Notes under the pieces: generated by a model
Told to the model about the DNA's origin: nothing
The model's database searches: none
What the model saw: the letters and a program-made list of their open reading frames with translations, nothing else
Source of the DNA: Paracoccaceae bacterium
GTDB taxonomy: Bacteria; Pseudomonadota; Alphaproteobacteria; Rhodobacterales; Rhodobacteraceae
NCBI GenBank assembly: GCA_020425125.1
Contig: JAGQRV010000065.1
Location: 18,527 to 82,526 of the forward strand
Length of the DNA stretch: 64,000 nt
Direction of reading: 5' to 3'
In this document: positions 41,133 to 50,654 of the stretch, piece after piece
Position numbering within the stretch: position 1 is the first letter of the stretch
How the letters are laid out: the number at the start of each line of letters is the position of its first letter
Made by a program: the position numbers and the translations under genes

Positions 41133-42176
41133 TCAGGCCCAGCCGGCCAGGTTCGCCTCGATGACCTCGACCAGCGCCGCGATATGGGCCTCGTCGCCGT
41201 TCAGGCAGGGGATGTAGGTGAAGGCGTCTCCGCCAGCTTCCTCGAAGCTCTCGCGGATCTCCCCCTTGATCTCCTCCAGCGTCTCGATGCAGTCGGCCGA
41301 GAAGGCTGGCGCGATCACAGCAATCCGCTTGTGACCCGCGCGGGCAAGGCGGGCGACTTCCTCGACCGTGTAGGGTTTCAGCCATTCCTCCGGTCCGAAC
41401 CGCGACTGGAAGGCGGTCACGATGCTTCCTTCGGGCCAGCCCAGGCGTTCGCGCAGGAGTCGCGACGTCTTCTGGCACTGGCAGTGGTACGGGTCGCCCT
41501 CGGTCAGGTAGCGCTGGGGCAGGCCGTGATAGGAAGCCACCAGAAGGTCCGGCCGCTCGGCCAGGCCGGCATAAGCGCGCTCCACCGACTGTGCCAGCGC
41601 CTCGACATAGGCGGGGCGGTCGAAATAGGCGGGCACCGTCCGCACCGACGGCTGCCATTTCTCGTCCATGAGCGTGCGGAAGAACTGGTCGTTCGCGGTT
41701 CCCGTGGTGGCACCGGCATATTGCGGATAGAGCGGGAAGAACACGATCCGGCGGCAGCCCTGCGCGATCATCGCCTTCACCTTGGATCGCGTCGACGGGT
41801 TGCCGTAGCGCATGCAGAAATCGACCACGACACTGTCGCCGTGACGCTCTGCCATGGCAGCTGCGATCTTCGCCGTCTGATCCTTTGTGATGGTCATCAG
41901 CGGACTTTCATTCGCCGCATCATTCCAGATCGACTTGTAATTGGCTCCCGACCGGCGCGGCCGCGTGGTCAGGATCACGAGTTGGAGCAGCGGCTGCCAG
42001 AGCCAGGGCGAATAGTCGATCACCCGGCGATCGGACAGGAATTCGTTCAGATAGCGCCGCATGGACCAGTAATCGGTTGCGTCCGGCGTGCCAAGGTTGG
42101 CGAGCAGGATGCCGATCTTCTCGCGGGCGACCGGCGGGTGGCCGGCCGGCAGGTGCATTGTGTCGGTCGTCGTCAT
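41133..42176 (-). CDS. hemH: Ferrochelatase
   Basis: A 347-residue ferrochelatase that inserts iron into protoporphyrin IX. Features include the start motif KIGILLANLGTPDA, FFPLYPQYAGATTG, the catalytic His in SYHGLPQRYL and the SADCIETLEEI segment with the conserved Glu. The Cys-containing HCQCQKTSRLL region is typical of proteobacterial enzymes. It is convergent with the 60-residue membrane protein gene. Confidence 0.95.
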   Translation of the reverse strand: MTTTDTMHLPAGHPPVAREKIGILLANLGTPDATDYWSMRRYLNEFLSDRRVIDYSPWLWQPLLQLVILTTRPRRSGANYKSIWNDAANESPLMTITKDQTAKIAAAMAERHGDSVVVDFCMRYGNPSTRSKVKAMIAQGCRRIVFFPLYPQYAGATTGTANDQFFRTLMDEKWQPSVRTVPAYFDRPAYVEALAQSVERAYAGLAERPDLLVASYHGLPQRYLTEGDPYHCQCQKTSRLLRERLGWPEGSIVTAFQSRFGPEEWLKPYTVEEVARLARAGHKRIAVIAPAFSADCIETLEEIKGEIRESFEEAGGDAFTYIPCLNGDEAHIAALVEVIEANLAGWA

Positions 42177-42285
42177 GTCCCTGTCTTCGGCGCTGTGTCG
42201 GGGCGTCGCGTGTCCAGCATAGGCGGGGTCCTTTGCGGTGCAAGCCGGGTCCTGCCGGGGCGAGCTAGCGGTCGGCGGCTGGCGG

Positions 42286-43131
42286 TCAATCCCGGTGGTC
42301 GCCGGGCAGCGGATGTTCGGGGCTGCCGAGCGCGTCGGCCAGTCGCGCCGCGGCGCTGCCCGGTCTCAGCGGTTGAGGCTGCCCGGGTCCCGGAGCCCAG
42401 CCGGTGAGGCAGACAATCTCGAAGCTCGCGATGATACGGCCGTCACTCCCGGCGAAATTCGCGGCATAGATCTCGGCGGCCCGGAACAGCACGGCACGCC
42501 GCGTGAAGCCGCGCGGACGGGCGGCGAGTGCGCTGGCCTCTCCCATCGCCCTGAGGTCCCGCATCAGGCCGAGGGCACTGGTGTAGCTGACCTTCTGCGT
42601 CACCACATCCGCGACCGGAAGCGCGAAGCCGGCGCGCTGCAGGAGGCCGCCGAGATCGCGGACCTCGCCCATCGGCAGGACCCGTGGGGACAAGCCGCCG
42701 GTGATCTCCGCTTCCGCCTGTGCCAGCGCGGCCCGCAATTCGTGGAGCGTCCGTCCGCCCAGCGTGAAGCCCAGGAACAGACCGTCCGGCCGCAGCGCTC
42801 GCCGCGCCTGGATCAGCTGGCCCACGGGGTCCTCGGCCCAGTGCAGGCCGAGCGCGTGGACGACCAGATCGTGCCGTTCGGGAGACAGGTCGAGGATGTC
42901 CGTGTCTGCGACGATCGGTGCTTCGGGCAGCACCGCCTGCCACGGCGCTGCGATCCCGGCAACCACGGCCGGGTCCGTAAAGCGCCTGTTAACCATCGCG
43001 AGCCTTTCCTTCAGCTCGTCGGCCGCGGTCTCGTGCAGGAACAGCGCGGGTTCGGCCATCGCGAGGGCGCGGGCACGATTCCGGCACAGCGCGGCGCGAT
43101 CGGTAAGCTTGGGGCGGAGGTCTTGCGTCAT
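42286..43131 (-). CDS. SAM-dependent methyltransferase (BioC/NDUFAF5-like)
   Basis: A 281-residue class I methyltransferase. It begins with the family-type LTDRAALCRNRARAL and FLHETAADELKERL, then a Rossmann core (VVAGIAAPW, DILDLSP, HDLVVHALGLHWAEDP) and a C-terminal ADVVTQKVSYTSALGLMRDL segment found in BioC-like and NDUFAF5-like proteins. The glycine-rich SAM loop is weak compared with UbiG. Start at 43131; the divergent comF start codon overlaps it (CATG). Substrate unknown. Confidence 0.8.
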   Translation of the reverse strand: MTQDLRPKLTDRAALCRNRARALAMAEPALFLHETAADELKERLAMVNRRFTDPAVVAGIAAPWQAVLPEAPIVADTDILDLSPERHDLVVHALGLHWAEDPVGQLIQARRALRPDGLFLGFTLGGRTLHELRAALAQAEAEITGGLSPRVLPMGEVRDLGGLLQRAGFALPVADVVTQKVSYTSALGLMRDLRAMGEASALAARPRGFTRRAVLFRAAEIYAANFAGSDGRIIASFEIVCLTGWAPGPGQPQPLRPGSAAARLADALGSPEHPLPGDHRD

Positions 43132-43900
43132 GGGGCGACCGGCAGCAGCTCTTTCGGCGGGGATGCGGGCCGCCTTTGCGGCGGGGACCCGGATCCAGGA
43201 AATCGTGTTCCCGCCGCAATGCCTTCTCTGCGGGGCGCTTGTCCAGTCCGGCGGCGGACTTTGCGGCGCCTGCTGGCGGGAGACGCCGTTCATCCTTGGT
43301 CTGACCTGCGATCTGTGCGGCGCGCCGGTGATCGGTGTGGACGCTGGCGTGGCCGTTCACTGTGATGATTGCCGTCTCATCGGACGGCCCTGGAGCCGCG
43401 GACGCGCCGTCATGCTCTACCGCGACGGGGCGCGGCGGCTCGTATTGGGATTGAAGCATGGCGACCGGCTCGACCTCGCGCCGGCGCTGTCCGGCTGGAT
43501 GGCCGCGCGGGCCACACCGCTCGTCGGCGACGCTACGCTCATCGTGCCGGTGCCGGTGCATTGGCGACGGCTGCTGGCCCGGCGATACAACCAGGCTGCC
43601 GTCCTCGCTTCCGGCATCGGCGCGCGGCTGGGGCGGCCGGTCTGCCCTGATCTTCTGACCCGTCTGCGCCCGACCCCGCCGCAGGATGGGATGGATCCCG
43701 AAGCGCGCCGTGCCAATGTCGCCGGAGCGTTCCGGCTGTCGCGCCGGCATGCCGGCCGTGCAACCGGAAGCGACGTGCTGCTCGTCGACGACGTGATGAC
43801 CTCTGGCGCCACGTTGGAAGCCTGTACCCGCGTCCTTCTTGATGCAGGCGCAGAAAATGTCGCGGTTCTGGTTCTGGCACGCGTGACCCGGGATACCTAG
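43130..43900 (+). CDS. comF: ComF-family phosphoribosyltransferase-like protein
   Basis: A 256-residue ComF protein. The N-terminal zinc-finger-like part has CLLCGALV, CGACW, CDLCGAPV and CDDC; the PRTase domain has VPVPVHWRRLLARRYNQAAVL and the PRPP loop VLLVDDVMTSGATLEAC. ComF proteins contribute to DNA uptake in transformable bacteria; elsewhere the role is unclear. I chose ATG 43130 (GGAGG 9 nt upstream); ATG 43163 is an alternative. Confidence 0.88.
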   Translation: MGRPAAALSAGMRAAFAAGTRIQEIVFPPQCLLCGALVQSGGGLCGACWRETPFILGLTCDLCGAPVIGVDAGVAVHCDDCRLIGRPWSRGRAVMLYRDGARRLVLGLKHGDRLDLAPALSGWMAARATPLVGDATLIVPVPVHWRRLLARRYNQAAVLASGIGARLGRPVCPDLLTRLRPTPPQDGMDPEARRANVAGAFRLSRRHAGRATGSDVLLVDDVMTSGATLEACTRVLLDAGAENVAVLVLARVTRDT

Positions 43901-43936
43901 ATTTGGCCTATCAGACCTTCTGGACCCGTGACCCCG

Positions 43937-44194
43937 ATGCCGCCGATTGAGATCTACACCACACCCACCTGCGGCTATTGCCACGCCGCCAAGCGTCTGC
44001 TCGCCCAGAAGGGTGTGACCTACACCGAATACGACGTGATCCGCGACCCGTCGAAGCGCGGCGAGATGCTGGGCCGGTCGAACGGACGCCGGACGGTGCC
44101 CCAGATCTTCGTGGGCGAGACCCATGTGGGGGGATGTGACGACCTCTACGCGATGGAGCGCAGCGGAACCCTGGACCCGCTGCTCGGCGTCTGA
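43937..44194 (+). CDS. grxC: Glutaredoxin 3
   Basis: An 85-residue dithiol glutaredoxin with active site CGYC (TPTCGYCHAAK), the TVPQIF cis-proline motif and GGCDDL glutathione-binding loop. ATG 43937 is preferred to a GTG 9 nt earlier. It lies between comF and the Nit amidase, a common alphaproteobacterial order. Confidence 0.93.
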   Translation: MPPIEIYTTPTCGYCHAAKRLLAQKGVTYTEYDVIRDPSKRGEMLGRSNGRRTVPQIFVGETHVGGCDDLYAMERSGTLDPLLGV

Positions 44195-44198
44195 GCCG

Positions 44199-45029
44199 AT
44201 GCGGGCCGCGCTGGTGCAGATGACAAGCTCGGACCAGCCGTCCGAGAACCTTGCCGCAGCCGAGGCCCTGATTGCCGGTGCCGCGGCCGACGGCGCCGGG
44301 TTCGTGCTCACCCCCGAAGTGACCAACTGCGTGTCGGCCAGCCGCAGCCATCAGGCGGAAGTGCTGAGCCTCGAAAAGGACGACCCGGTTCTTGCCGGAT
44401 TGCGAGAGACGGCAGCGCGCCACGGCGTCTGGCTGGTGATCGGGTCGCTCGCGCTCAAGTCGGCCAGCGCAAGCGGTCGGTTCATCAACCGGTCCTTCCT
44501 GATCGCGCCTGAAGGCACGATCCTGGCGCGCTACGACAAGATCCACATGTTCGACGTGGTGCTGTCCGAAACCGAAAGCTACCGCGAATCCGACGGATTC
44601 CGTCCGGGATCGAAGGCCGTGCTGGCGGAGACTCCGTTCGCCCGGATCGGGCTTTCGGTTTGTTACGACCTCCGCTTTCCCCAGCTCTACCGGGCGCTTG
44701 CCAAGGCGGGCGCGCAGATCCTGACGGTCCCGGCCGCCTTTGCCGTGCCGACGGGGCAGGCGCATTGGGAGGTGCTGCTGCGCGCCCGCGCCATCGAATG
44801 CGGTGCCTACGTGCTCGCGCCCGCTCAATGCGGCAGCCACGAGGTCAGCCGGGGCCGGGGGCGCGACACTTGGGGGCATTCGCTTGCTGTGACGCCCTGG
44901 GGCGAGATCCTGGCCGATGGCGGCGACCGGCCCGGCGTGACATGCATCGATATCGATCTCGGGAAGGTGGACGGCGCGCGCGGCAAGATCCCGTCGCTGT
45001 CCCATGATCGGGCGTTCACCGGCCCGTGA
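44199..45029 (+). CDS. Nitrilase-superfamily amidase (deaminated-glutathione amidase-like)
   Basis: A 276-residue carbon-nitrogen hydrolase with the catalytic triad: Glu in LTPEVTN, Lys in RYDKIHMFD, Cys in SVCYDLRFPQLYR. The KIHMFD segment and placement beside glutaredoxin suggest Nit1-type repair of deaminated glutathione. It begins 5 nt after the grxC stop and is convergent with ubiG. Confidence 0.88.
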   Translation: MRAALVQMTSSDQPSENLAAAEALIAGAAADGAGFVLTPEVTNCVSASRSHQAEVLSLEKDDPVLAGLRETAARHGVWLVIGSLALKSASASGRFINRSFLIAPEGTILARYDKIHMFDVVLSETESYRESDGFRPGSKAVLAETPFARIGLSVCYDLRFPQLYRALAKAGAQILTVPAAFAVPTGQAHWEVLLRARAIECGAYVLAPAQCGSHEVSRGRGRDTWGHSLAVTPWGEILADGGDRPGVTCIDIDLGKVDGARGKIPSLSHDRAFTGP

Positions 45030-45060
45030 ACCGTCGGGGTCGCCTGGGTGGCCCGCCCCG

Positions 45061-45816
45061 TCAGGCCGAGTTCCGGGCCGCGGCCGCGTAGTTGACCGAC
45101 AGGTCCCGTTCGGAGATCGCGAACTCCCAGCGCAGCGGGTTGAAGACGAAACCCTTGCGGTCCAGCGGCTCGAGTCCGGCCGCGACGATCATCTCGAACA
45201 ATTCGTCAGGGGTAATGAAGCGGCGCCAGTCATGTGTGCCCCGCGGCAGCCAGCGCATCACGTATTCGGCACCGACGATGCCCATCACGAAACTCTTCGG
45301 ATTACGGTTCAGGGTCGAGAGTAGGATCAGCCCGCCGGACTTGAGAAGCGTCCGGCAGGTCGCCATGAACGCCGCTGGATCGGCGACATGTTCGATCACC
45401 TCCATCGCCAGGACGACGTCGAATCGCTCGTCCCCTGCGGCCAGGTCCTCGGCGGTCGCATGGCGGTAGTCGATGTCCAGCCCGGACTGGCGGGCATGGA
45501 CTTCGGCCACGGGGATGTTGCGCGCCGCCGCGTCAACTCCGGTGACGACCGCGCCCAGCCGCGCCATCGGCTCCGACAAAAGCCCGCCGCCGCAGCCGAT
45601 GTCGATCAGGCGCAGCCCGGAAAACGGGCGCTCGGCGGTCAGGTCGCGGTCGAATTCCGCGGCGATCTGGCGCGTGACGTAGTCGAGCCGGCAGGGCTGC
45701 AGCATGTGGAGCGGGCGAAACTTGCCGTTCGGGTCCCACCATTCTGCAGCCATGGCTTCGAACTTGGCGATTTCGCCGGGATCGACGCTGCCGGCGGGCA
45801 GGGCGGTGCCGTTCAT
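45061..45816 (-). CDS. ubiG: Ubiquinone biosynthesis O-methyltransferase
   Basis: A 251-residue class I methyltransferase with the UbiG hallmarks: [22 protein letters not shown] at the N-terminus region, SAM loop [29 protein letters not shown] and [12 protein letters not shown]. It performs both O-methylations in ubiquinone synthesis. AAGGA precedes the ATG at 45816; a longer open frame upstream is arginine-rich and not used. Confidence 0.94.
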   Translation of the reverse strand: MNGTALPAGSVDPGEIAKFEAMAAEWWDPNGKFRPLHMLQPCRLDYVTRQIAAEFDRDLTAERPFSGLRLIDIGCGGGLLSEPMARLGAVVTGVDAAARNIPVAEVHARQSGLDIDYRHATAEDLAAGDERFDVVLAMEVIEHVADPAAFMATCRTLLKSGGLILLSTLNRNPKSFVMGIVGAEYVMRWLPRGTHDWRRFITPDELFEMIVAAGLEPLDRKGFVFNPLRWEFAISERDLSVNYAAAARNSA

Positions 45817-45881
45817 TGTGTGGTCCTTTTTGACTGCGCGTGCATATGGTCGGCGGGTCTGGCCCGATATATAGTCCGGCC

Positions 45882-46871
45882 ATGGAACAATTCGCAGGCC
45901 AGAAATCCGCCTCGCAGCTTCTCTATCCGCCGATCGACCCTTTCGACCAGCGGATGCTGGAGGTCTCGGGCGGGCACCGGATCTATGTGGAGCAGTGTGG
46001 CAATCCCGACGGGATTCCGGTCGTGGTCGTGCATGGCGGCCCCGGCGGAGGCTGCAGCCCGGCGATGCGGCGCTATTTCGACCCGGCCGCCTACCGGATC
46101 GTTCTTTTCGATCAGCGCGGCTGCGGCCGTTCGCGGCCCCATGCCAGCGTCGTGGCGAACACCACCTGGGACCTGGTGGCGGATATGGAAGCGATCCGTG
46201 AGACGCTCGGAATCGGGCGCTGGATCGTGTTCGGCGGCTCCTGGGGCGCGACGCTGTCGCTTCTCTATGCCCAGACACACCCCGCCCGCGCCGCCTATCT
46301 GGTGCTGCGCGGGGTGTTCCTGATGACCCGGGCCGAGCTTGAATGGTTCTATGGCGGCGGCGCCGGCCTGTTCTGGCCGGATGTCTGGGAGCGTTTCGTC
46401 TCCGTCATTCCGGCGGACGAACGGGGCGATCTGATCGCGGCCTATCACCACCGGCTGTTCTCGGGCGACCTCATCGTCGAGACCCGGTTCGCCCGCGCCT
46501 GGGCAGCCTGGGAGAACGCGCTCGCCTCGTTCCAGACCGATGGCGCCACCGGTGAGAGCCCGGCGGATTACGCCCGTGCCTTCGCGCGGCTGGAGAATCA
46601 CTATTTCATCAATGGCGGTTTCCTCGACAGCGAGGATCAGATCATCGCCCGCATGGTCCGGATCGCCGAGACACCGGGCACGATCGTGCAGGGGCGCTAT
46701 GACATGATCTGCCCGCCGGCCTCGGCGTGGCGCTTGGCGGCGGCTTGGCCCAAGGGCGAGCTGAAGCTGGTCGGCCAAGCCGGCCATGCGCTGTCCGAGC
46801 CCGGGATCAGCGCGGAGCTTGTGGACGTCACCAATCGGTTGAAACGCCAGAAGCGCGCGTTGGGGCTCTGA
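45882..46871 (+). CDS. pip: Prolyl aminopeptidase
   Basis: A 329-residue alpha/beta hydrolase of the S33 prolyl iminopeptidase family: [10 protein letters not shown] oxyanion loop, [12 protein letters not shown], nucleophile Ser in [18 protein letters not shown], Asp in GRYDMICPP and His in [10 protein letters not shown]. It removes N-terminal proline from peptides. No ribosome site precedes the ATG, and a TATATA lies 8-14 nt upstream, so a leaderless message is possible; an ATG at 45846 is the alternative start. Confidence 0.92.
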   Translation: MEQFAGQKSASQLLYPPIDPFDQRMLEVSGGHRIYVEQCGNPDGIPVVVVHGGPGGGCSPAMRRYFDPAAYRIVLFDQRGCGRSRPHASVVANTTWDLVADMEAIRETLGIGRWIVFGGSWGATLSLLYAQTHPARAAYLVLRGVFLMTRAELEWFYGGGAGLFWPDVWERFVSVIPADERGDLIAAYHHRLFSGDLIVETRFARAWAAWENALASFQTDGATGESPADYARAFARLENHYFINGGFLDSEDQIIARMVRIAETPGTIVQGRYDMICPPASAWRLAAAWPKGELKLVGQAGHALSEPGISAELVDVTNRLKRQKRALGL

Positions 46872-46884
46872 GGGGGATGAGGAG

Positions 46885-47517
46885 ATGACGGACGGGCCCC
46901 GGATCGAGGCGCGCGAGAACGGCCCCTTGGTCGCAAAGGGCGTGACACGGATGACCGGCCCGGATGGGGCGGCGATCGAGACCAAGACGGTGATGGCGCT
47001 TTGCCGCTGCGGGCACAGCCGGACCAAGCCCTTCTGCGACGGGTCCCATGCCCGGGTCGGATTCACCGGTGCGGGTGGCGAGCCCGCGGGTCCTGACCGG
47101 GTTCTGACCTACGCGGGCGCCGAGGTCTCGGTCAGTTTCAATCCGCGCCTCTGCGCCCATGCCGCGGAATGCGGACGGCTCGCACGTAACGTCTTCGACA
47201 CGGCCAAGAAGCCCTGGGTGCAGCCCGACAACGGAACCCGCGCCGAGATCGAGGCGGTGATCCGCGCCTGCCCGTCTGGGGCGCTGAAGATTGCCGCGCC
47301 AGAAGGGCTCGGTCCCGATCTGTTTCCGGACGACCGGGCGCAGATCGTGGTTCAGAAGAACGGCCCCTACTGGGTGCTCGGTGTCGCGCCGCCCGCACCG
47401 CTGCAGGGCAAGGGCATGTCCCCGCGCAAATACGTGCTGTGCCGCTGCGGGCTCTCCGGCGCAAAGCCGTTCTGCGACGGCAGCCACCGGGACCAGGGCT
47501 GGCGCGACGGCAATTGA
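46885..47517 (+). CDS. Double-CDGSH iron-sulfur protein with central mono-cluster domain
   Basis: A 210-residue protein built as CDGSH - ferredoxin-like - CDGSH. The first motif is CRCGHSRTKPFCDGSH (about residues 40-55), the second CRCGLSGAKPFCDGSH near the C-terminus; each should bind a 2Fe-2S cluster through three Cys and one His. The middle part (NPRLCAHAAECGR ... ACPSGAL) resembles the divergent 4Fe-4S mono-cluster family (Fer4_19). The role is probably electron transfer or cluster storage; no partner is evident. It follows pip by 13 nt. Confidence 0.87.
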   Translation: MTDGPRIEARENGPLVAKGVTRMTGPDGAAIETKTVMALCRCGHSRTKPFCDGSHARVGFTGAGGEPAGPDRVLTYAGAEVSVSFNPRLCAHAAECGRLARNVFDTAKKPWVQPDNGTRAEIEAVIRACPSGALKIAAPEGLGPDLFPDDRAQIVVQKNGPYWVLGVAPPAPLQGKGMSPRKYVLCRCGLSGAKPFCDGSHRDQGWRDGN

Positions 47518-47646
47518 CGCCTCCGCGCGGCGATCCGCAATGATCGGGGCGCGTGCATATTCCTGCTTGCATTCACCCTTCCGAGCGCATAGATGGCTGC
47601 CAACAGCGGCGCTGCGGATCGCACCGAAGCACCACCGGAAAATTTG

Positions 47647-47669
47647 ACGGGCCGCGCGCCCGTTTTTTT
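47647..47669 (+). terminator. Intrinsic terminator in the rimP-nusA leader
   Basis: ACGGGC (47647-47652), 5-nt loop, GCCCGT (47658-47663) followed by seven T residues: the only textbook rho-independent terminator in the window. It lies 35 nt before the rimP ATG and 130 nt after the preceding gene. It may end the CDGSH transcript or act as an attenuator for the nusA operon. TTGCAT at 47567-47572 hints at a promoter upstream of it. Confidence 0.8.
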
Positions 47670-47704
47670 GTTGTCGCAACCCAGTCCTGACGAAGGCGAA
47701 AGAC

Positions 47705-48334
47705 ATGAGCGACCTCATCGCCAAAGCCGCCATCGACCGGCGCATGGCCGCGATCGTCGGCCCGGTCATCGAGGATATGGGCTACGAACTCGTGCGCATC
47801 CGGCTGATGGGCGGGCGGACCAAGACGCTTCAGATCATGGCGGACCGGCCCGAAGGCGGGATCGAGGTCGATGATTGCGCGAAGATCTCGACTGCGGTCT
47901 CGGCGGTGCTCGATGTCGAGGATCCGCTGGACGATGCCTATACGCTGGAAGTGTCGAGCCCCGGCATCGACCGTCCGCTGACGCGGCTCAAGGATTTCGA
48001 TGCCTGGTCCGGCTACGACGCGAAGATCGAGACGACCGAGATGATCGATGGCCGTCGCCGGTTCCGCGGCACCCTTGCCGGTACCGAAGCCGACGAGGTG
48101 CTGCTGGAGATCGAAGAAGGCACGATCGGCCTGAAGTTCGACTGGCTGAGCGACGCCAAGCTGGTCCTCACGGACGATCTGATCGCCGATGTCCTGCGCG
48201 CCCGAAAGGCAGCCGGGATCATAGACGAAAGCCAGTACGATTCCATCGAGCCTGACGAGGATGACGACGGCCTTGTCGCCTCGAACGTCGCCGATGCGCC
48301 GGAAACCGCCCCTCAAGAGGAGGAAAAGAACTAA
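47705..48334 (+). CDS. rimP: Ribosome maturation factor RimP
   Basis: A 209-residue RimP with the N-terminal domain ([20 protein letters not shown]), [19 protein letters not shown] and [20 protein letters not shown], then the SH3-like C-terminal domain and an acidic tail. It assists 30S subunit assembly. Its TAA overlaps the nusA start (TAATG). First gene of the rimP-nusA-ylxR-infB operon. Confidence 0.96.
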   Translation: MSDLIAKAAIDRRMAAIVGPVIEDMGYELVRIRLMGGRTKTLQIMADRPEGGIEVDDCAKISTAVSAVLDVEDPLDDAYTLEVSSPGIDRPLTRLKDFDAWSGYDAKIETTEMIDGRRRFRGTLAGTEADEVLLEIEEGTIGLKFDWLSDAKLVLTDDLIADVLRARKAAGIIDESQYDSIEPDEDDDGLVASNVADAPETAPQEEEKN

Positions 48335-49977
48335 TGGCCATCACCAGCGCCAACCAGCTCGAGTTGCTGCAGACCGCCGAGGCCGTCGCGCGCGAGAAGA
48401 TGATCGATCCCGGCCTTGTGGTCGAGGCGATGGAGGAAAGCCTCGCCCGGGCCGCGAAGTCCCGCTACGGCGCCGAGATGGACATCCGGGTCAAGATCGA
48501 CCGCAAGACCGGGGTGGCCAGGTTCACCCGCGTGCGTACCGTGGTCGAGGACGAGGCGCTGGAGAACTACCAGGCCGAGATGACGGTCGAACAGGCGCGG
48601 CAATACATGGACGATCCCCATGTCGGCGACGTCTTCGTCGAAGAGGTTCCTCCGGTCGAACTCGGCCGGATCGCCGCCCAGTCGGCCAAGCAGGTGATCC
48701 TGCAGAAGGTCCGCGAGGCCGAACGCGAGCGCCAGTACGACGAATTCAAGGACCGGATCGGCACCATCATCAACGGACAGGTGAAGCGCGAGGAATACGG
48801 CAACATCATCGTCGATATCGGTCGGGGCGAGGCGGTGCTGCGCCGCAACGAGAAGATCGGCCGCGAAAGCTATCGCCCGAACGACCGGATCCGCGTCTTC
48901 ATCAAGGATGTCCGGCGCGAGCCGCGTGGGCCGCAGATCTTCCTTTCCCGCACTGCGCCAGAGTTCATGGCCGAGCTCTTCAAGATGGAAGTGCCCGAGA
49001 TTTATGACGGGATCATCGAGATCAAGGCCGTGGCGCGTGATCCGGGCAGCCGAGCGAAGATCGCCGTGGTCAGCTATGACAGCTCCATCGATCCGGTCGG
49101 GGCCTGCGTCGGGATGCGCGGTAGCCGCGTGCAGGCGGTGGTGAACGAGCTTCAGGGCGAAAAGATCGACATCATCCCCTGGAACGAGGACGTCCCGACC
49201 TTCCTGGTGAATGCGCTGCAGCCGGCGGAGGTTTCGAAGGTGGTTCTCGATGAGGATGCCGAGCGGATCGAGGTGGTGGTGCCGGATGACCAGCTCAGTC
49301 TGGCAATCGGGCGACGCGGCCAGAACGTCCGGCTGGCCAGCCAGCTTACCGGCCTTGACATCGACATCATGACCGAGAGCCAGGAAAGCGAGCGGCGCCA
49401 GCAGGAATTCGCGGAGCGCACCCAGCTCTTCATTACCGCCCTCGACCTCGACGAATTCTTTGCGCAGCTCCTGGTCTCCGAAGGATTCACCTCGCTCGAA
49501 GAGGTGGCCTATGTGGATATGGACGAGCTGCTGGTGATCGACGGGGTCGACGAATCTACCGCCGAAGAGCTTCAGGCGCGGGCCCGCGACTATATAGAGG
49601 CACAGAATCAGGCGGCGCTGGAGAAGGCGCGCGAGATGGGCGTGGAGCAGTCGCTCATTGACTTCGAGGGCCTGACGCCCCAGATGATCGTGGCGCTGGC
49701 CGAGGATGGCGTGAAGACGCTTGAAGATTTCGCGACCTGCGCCGACTGGGAACTTGCCGGCGGCTGGACCACCGTTGACGGTCAGCGGGTCAAGGATACC
49801 GGCATTCTCGAGAAGTTCGACGTGAGTCTCGAAGAGGCGCAGACGCTTGTCATGACCGCGCGTGTCCAGCTTGGCTGGGTCGATCCGGCCGACCTGATCC
49901 AGGATGCCGACGATGACGCCGAGGCGGAAGCGGACCCGGACGAAACTGCGGAACTCGACGACGAGGCCGCGAGCTAG
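48334..49977 (+). CDS. nusA: Transcription termination/antitermination factor NusA
   Basis: A 547-residue NusA: N-terminal RNA polymerase-binding domain, S1 domain (about 135-200), two KH domains ([36 protein letters not shown]) and C-terminal helix-hairpin-helix repeats with an acidic end. It modulates pausing and termination and is known to autoregulate this operon in enterobacteria, which is relevant to the leader terminator upstream. Confidence 0.97.
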   Translation: MAITSANQLELLQTAEAVAREKMIDPGLVVEAMEESLARAAKSRYGAEMDIRVKIDRKTGVARFTRVRTVVEDEALENYQAEMTVEQARQYMDDPHVGDVFVEEVPPVELGRIAAQSAKQVILQKVREAERERQYDEFKDRIGTIINGQVKREEYGNIIVDIGRGEAVLRRNEKIGRESYRPNDRIRVFIKDVRREPRGPQIFLSRTAPEFMAELFKMEVPEIYDGIIEIKAVARDPGSRAKIAVVSYDSSIDPVGACVGMRGSRVQAVVNELQGEKIDIIPWNEDVPTFLVNALQPAEVSKVVLDEDAERIEVVVPDDQLSLAIGRRGQNVRLASQLTGLDIDIMTESQESERRQQEFAERTQLFITALDLDEFFAQLLVSEGFTSLEEVAYVDMDELLVIDGVDESTAEELQARARDYIEAQNQAALEKAREMGVEQSLIDFEGLTPQMIVALAEDGVKTLEDFATCADWELAGGWTTVDGQRVKDTGILEKFDVSLEEAQTLVMTARVQLGWVDPADLIQDADDDAEAEADPDETAELDDEAAS

Positions 49978-49994
49978 GTCGCAGGAGAGCCGGC

Positions 49995-50654
49995 ATGACG
50001 CGGGGCGGAACCGGACGGGCGGAGCAGACGGACCCCGCCGCGACCGGGGAAGGCCCCGAACGGCGCTGCCTCGTCACTGGTGAACGCGGTGCCAAGTCCG
50101 GCCTCGTCCGCTTCGTGATCGGGCCGGAAGGGAACGTGGTGCCGGACATCCTCGGGCGTCTGCCCGGCCGGGGGATGTGGGTGAAGCCGGATCGGGCGCT
50201 GATCGACGCCGCGGTGCGCAAGCGTGCATTCTCGCGCGGGGCGAAGCGGTCCGTGGTCGCGCCTCCGGATCTGGCCGATCAGGTCGAGGCGGGACTGATA
50301 CGACGGGTGATCGAGCTTGTCGCGCTCGCCCGGAAGGCCGGCACGGCGGTTGCCGGATACGAGAAGGTGAAGGCCTGGCTGACCTCGGGTGACGCCGAGG
50401 TGCTGCTTCAGGCGGCGGACGGGTCCGAACGCGGGAAGGCGAAGCTGCGTTCCCCGCACGGGCCCGAAAGTCTGATCGAGGTGTTGAGTGCGTCCGAACT
50501 GGGTGTGGCTTTCGGACGTGAATTTGTCATACATGGCGCGCTTGCGGGTGGCGGACTCACGAGGCGTGTTGTAGAGGAAGCCGCGCGGCTGAAGGGCATG
50601 CGCGCGCAGGACGTCGGGGACCGCCCCGACGGAAAGGGTACGACGACCATATGA
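49995..50654 (+). CDS. YlxR/DUF448 RNA-binding protein with L7Ae-like C-terminus
   Basis: A 219-residue protein. The N-terminal YlxR domain shows [36 protein letters not shown]; the second half ([25 protein letters not shown] ... [14 protein letters not shown]) resembles L7Ae-type RNA-binding folds. The fusion is common in alphaproteobacterial nusA-infB operons. GGAG precedes the ATG; the stop overlaps infB (ATGA). Confidence 0.9.
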   Translation: MTRGGTGRAEQTDPAATGEGPERRCLVTGERGAKSGLVRFVIGPEGNVVPDILGRLPGRGMWVKPDRALIDAAVRKRAFSRGAKRSVVAPPDLADQVEAGLIRRVIELVALARKAGTAVAGYEKVKAWLTSGDAEVLLQAADGSERGKAKLRSPHGPESLIEVLSASELGVAFGREFVIHGALAGGGLTRRVVEEAARLKGMRAQDVGDRPDGKGTTTI

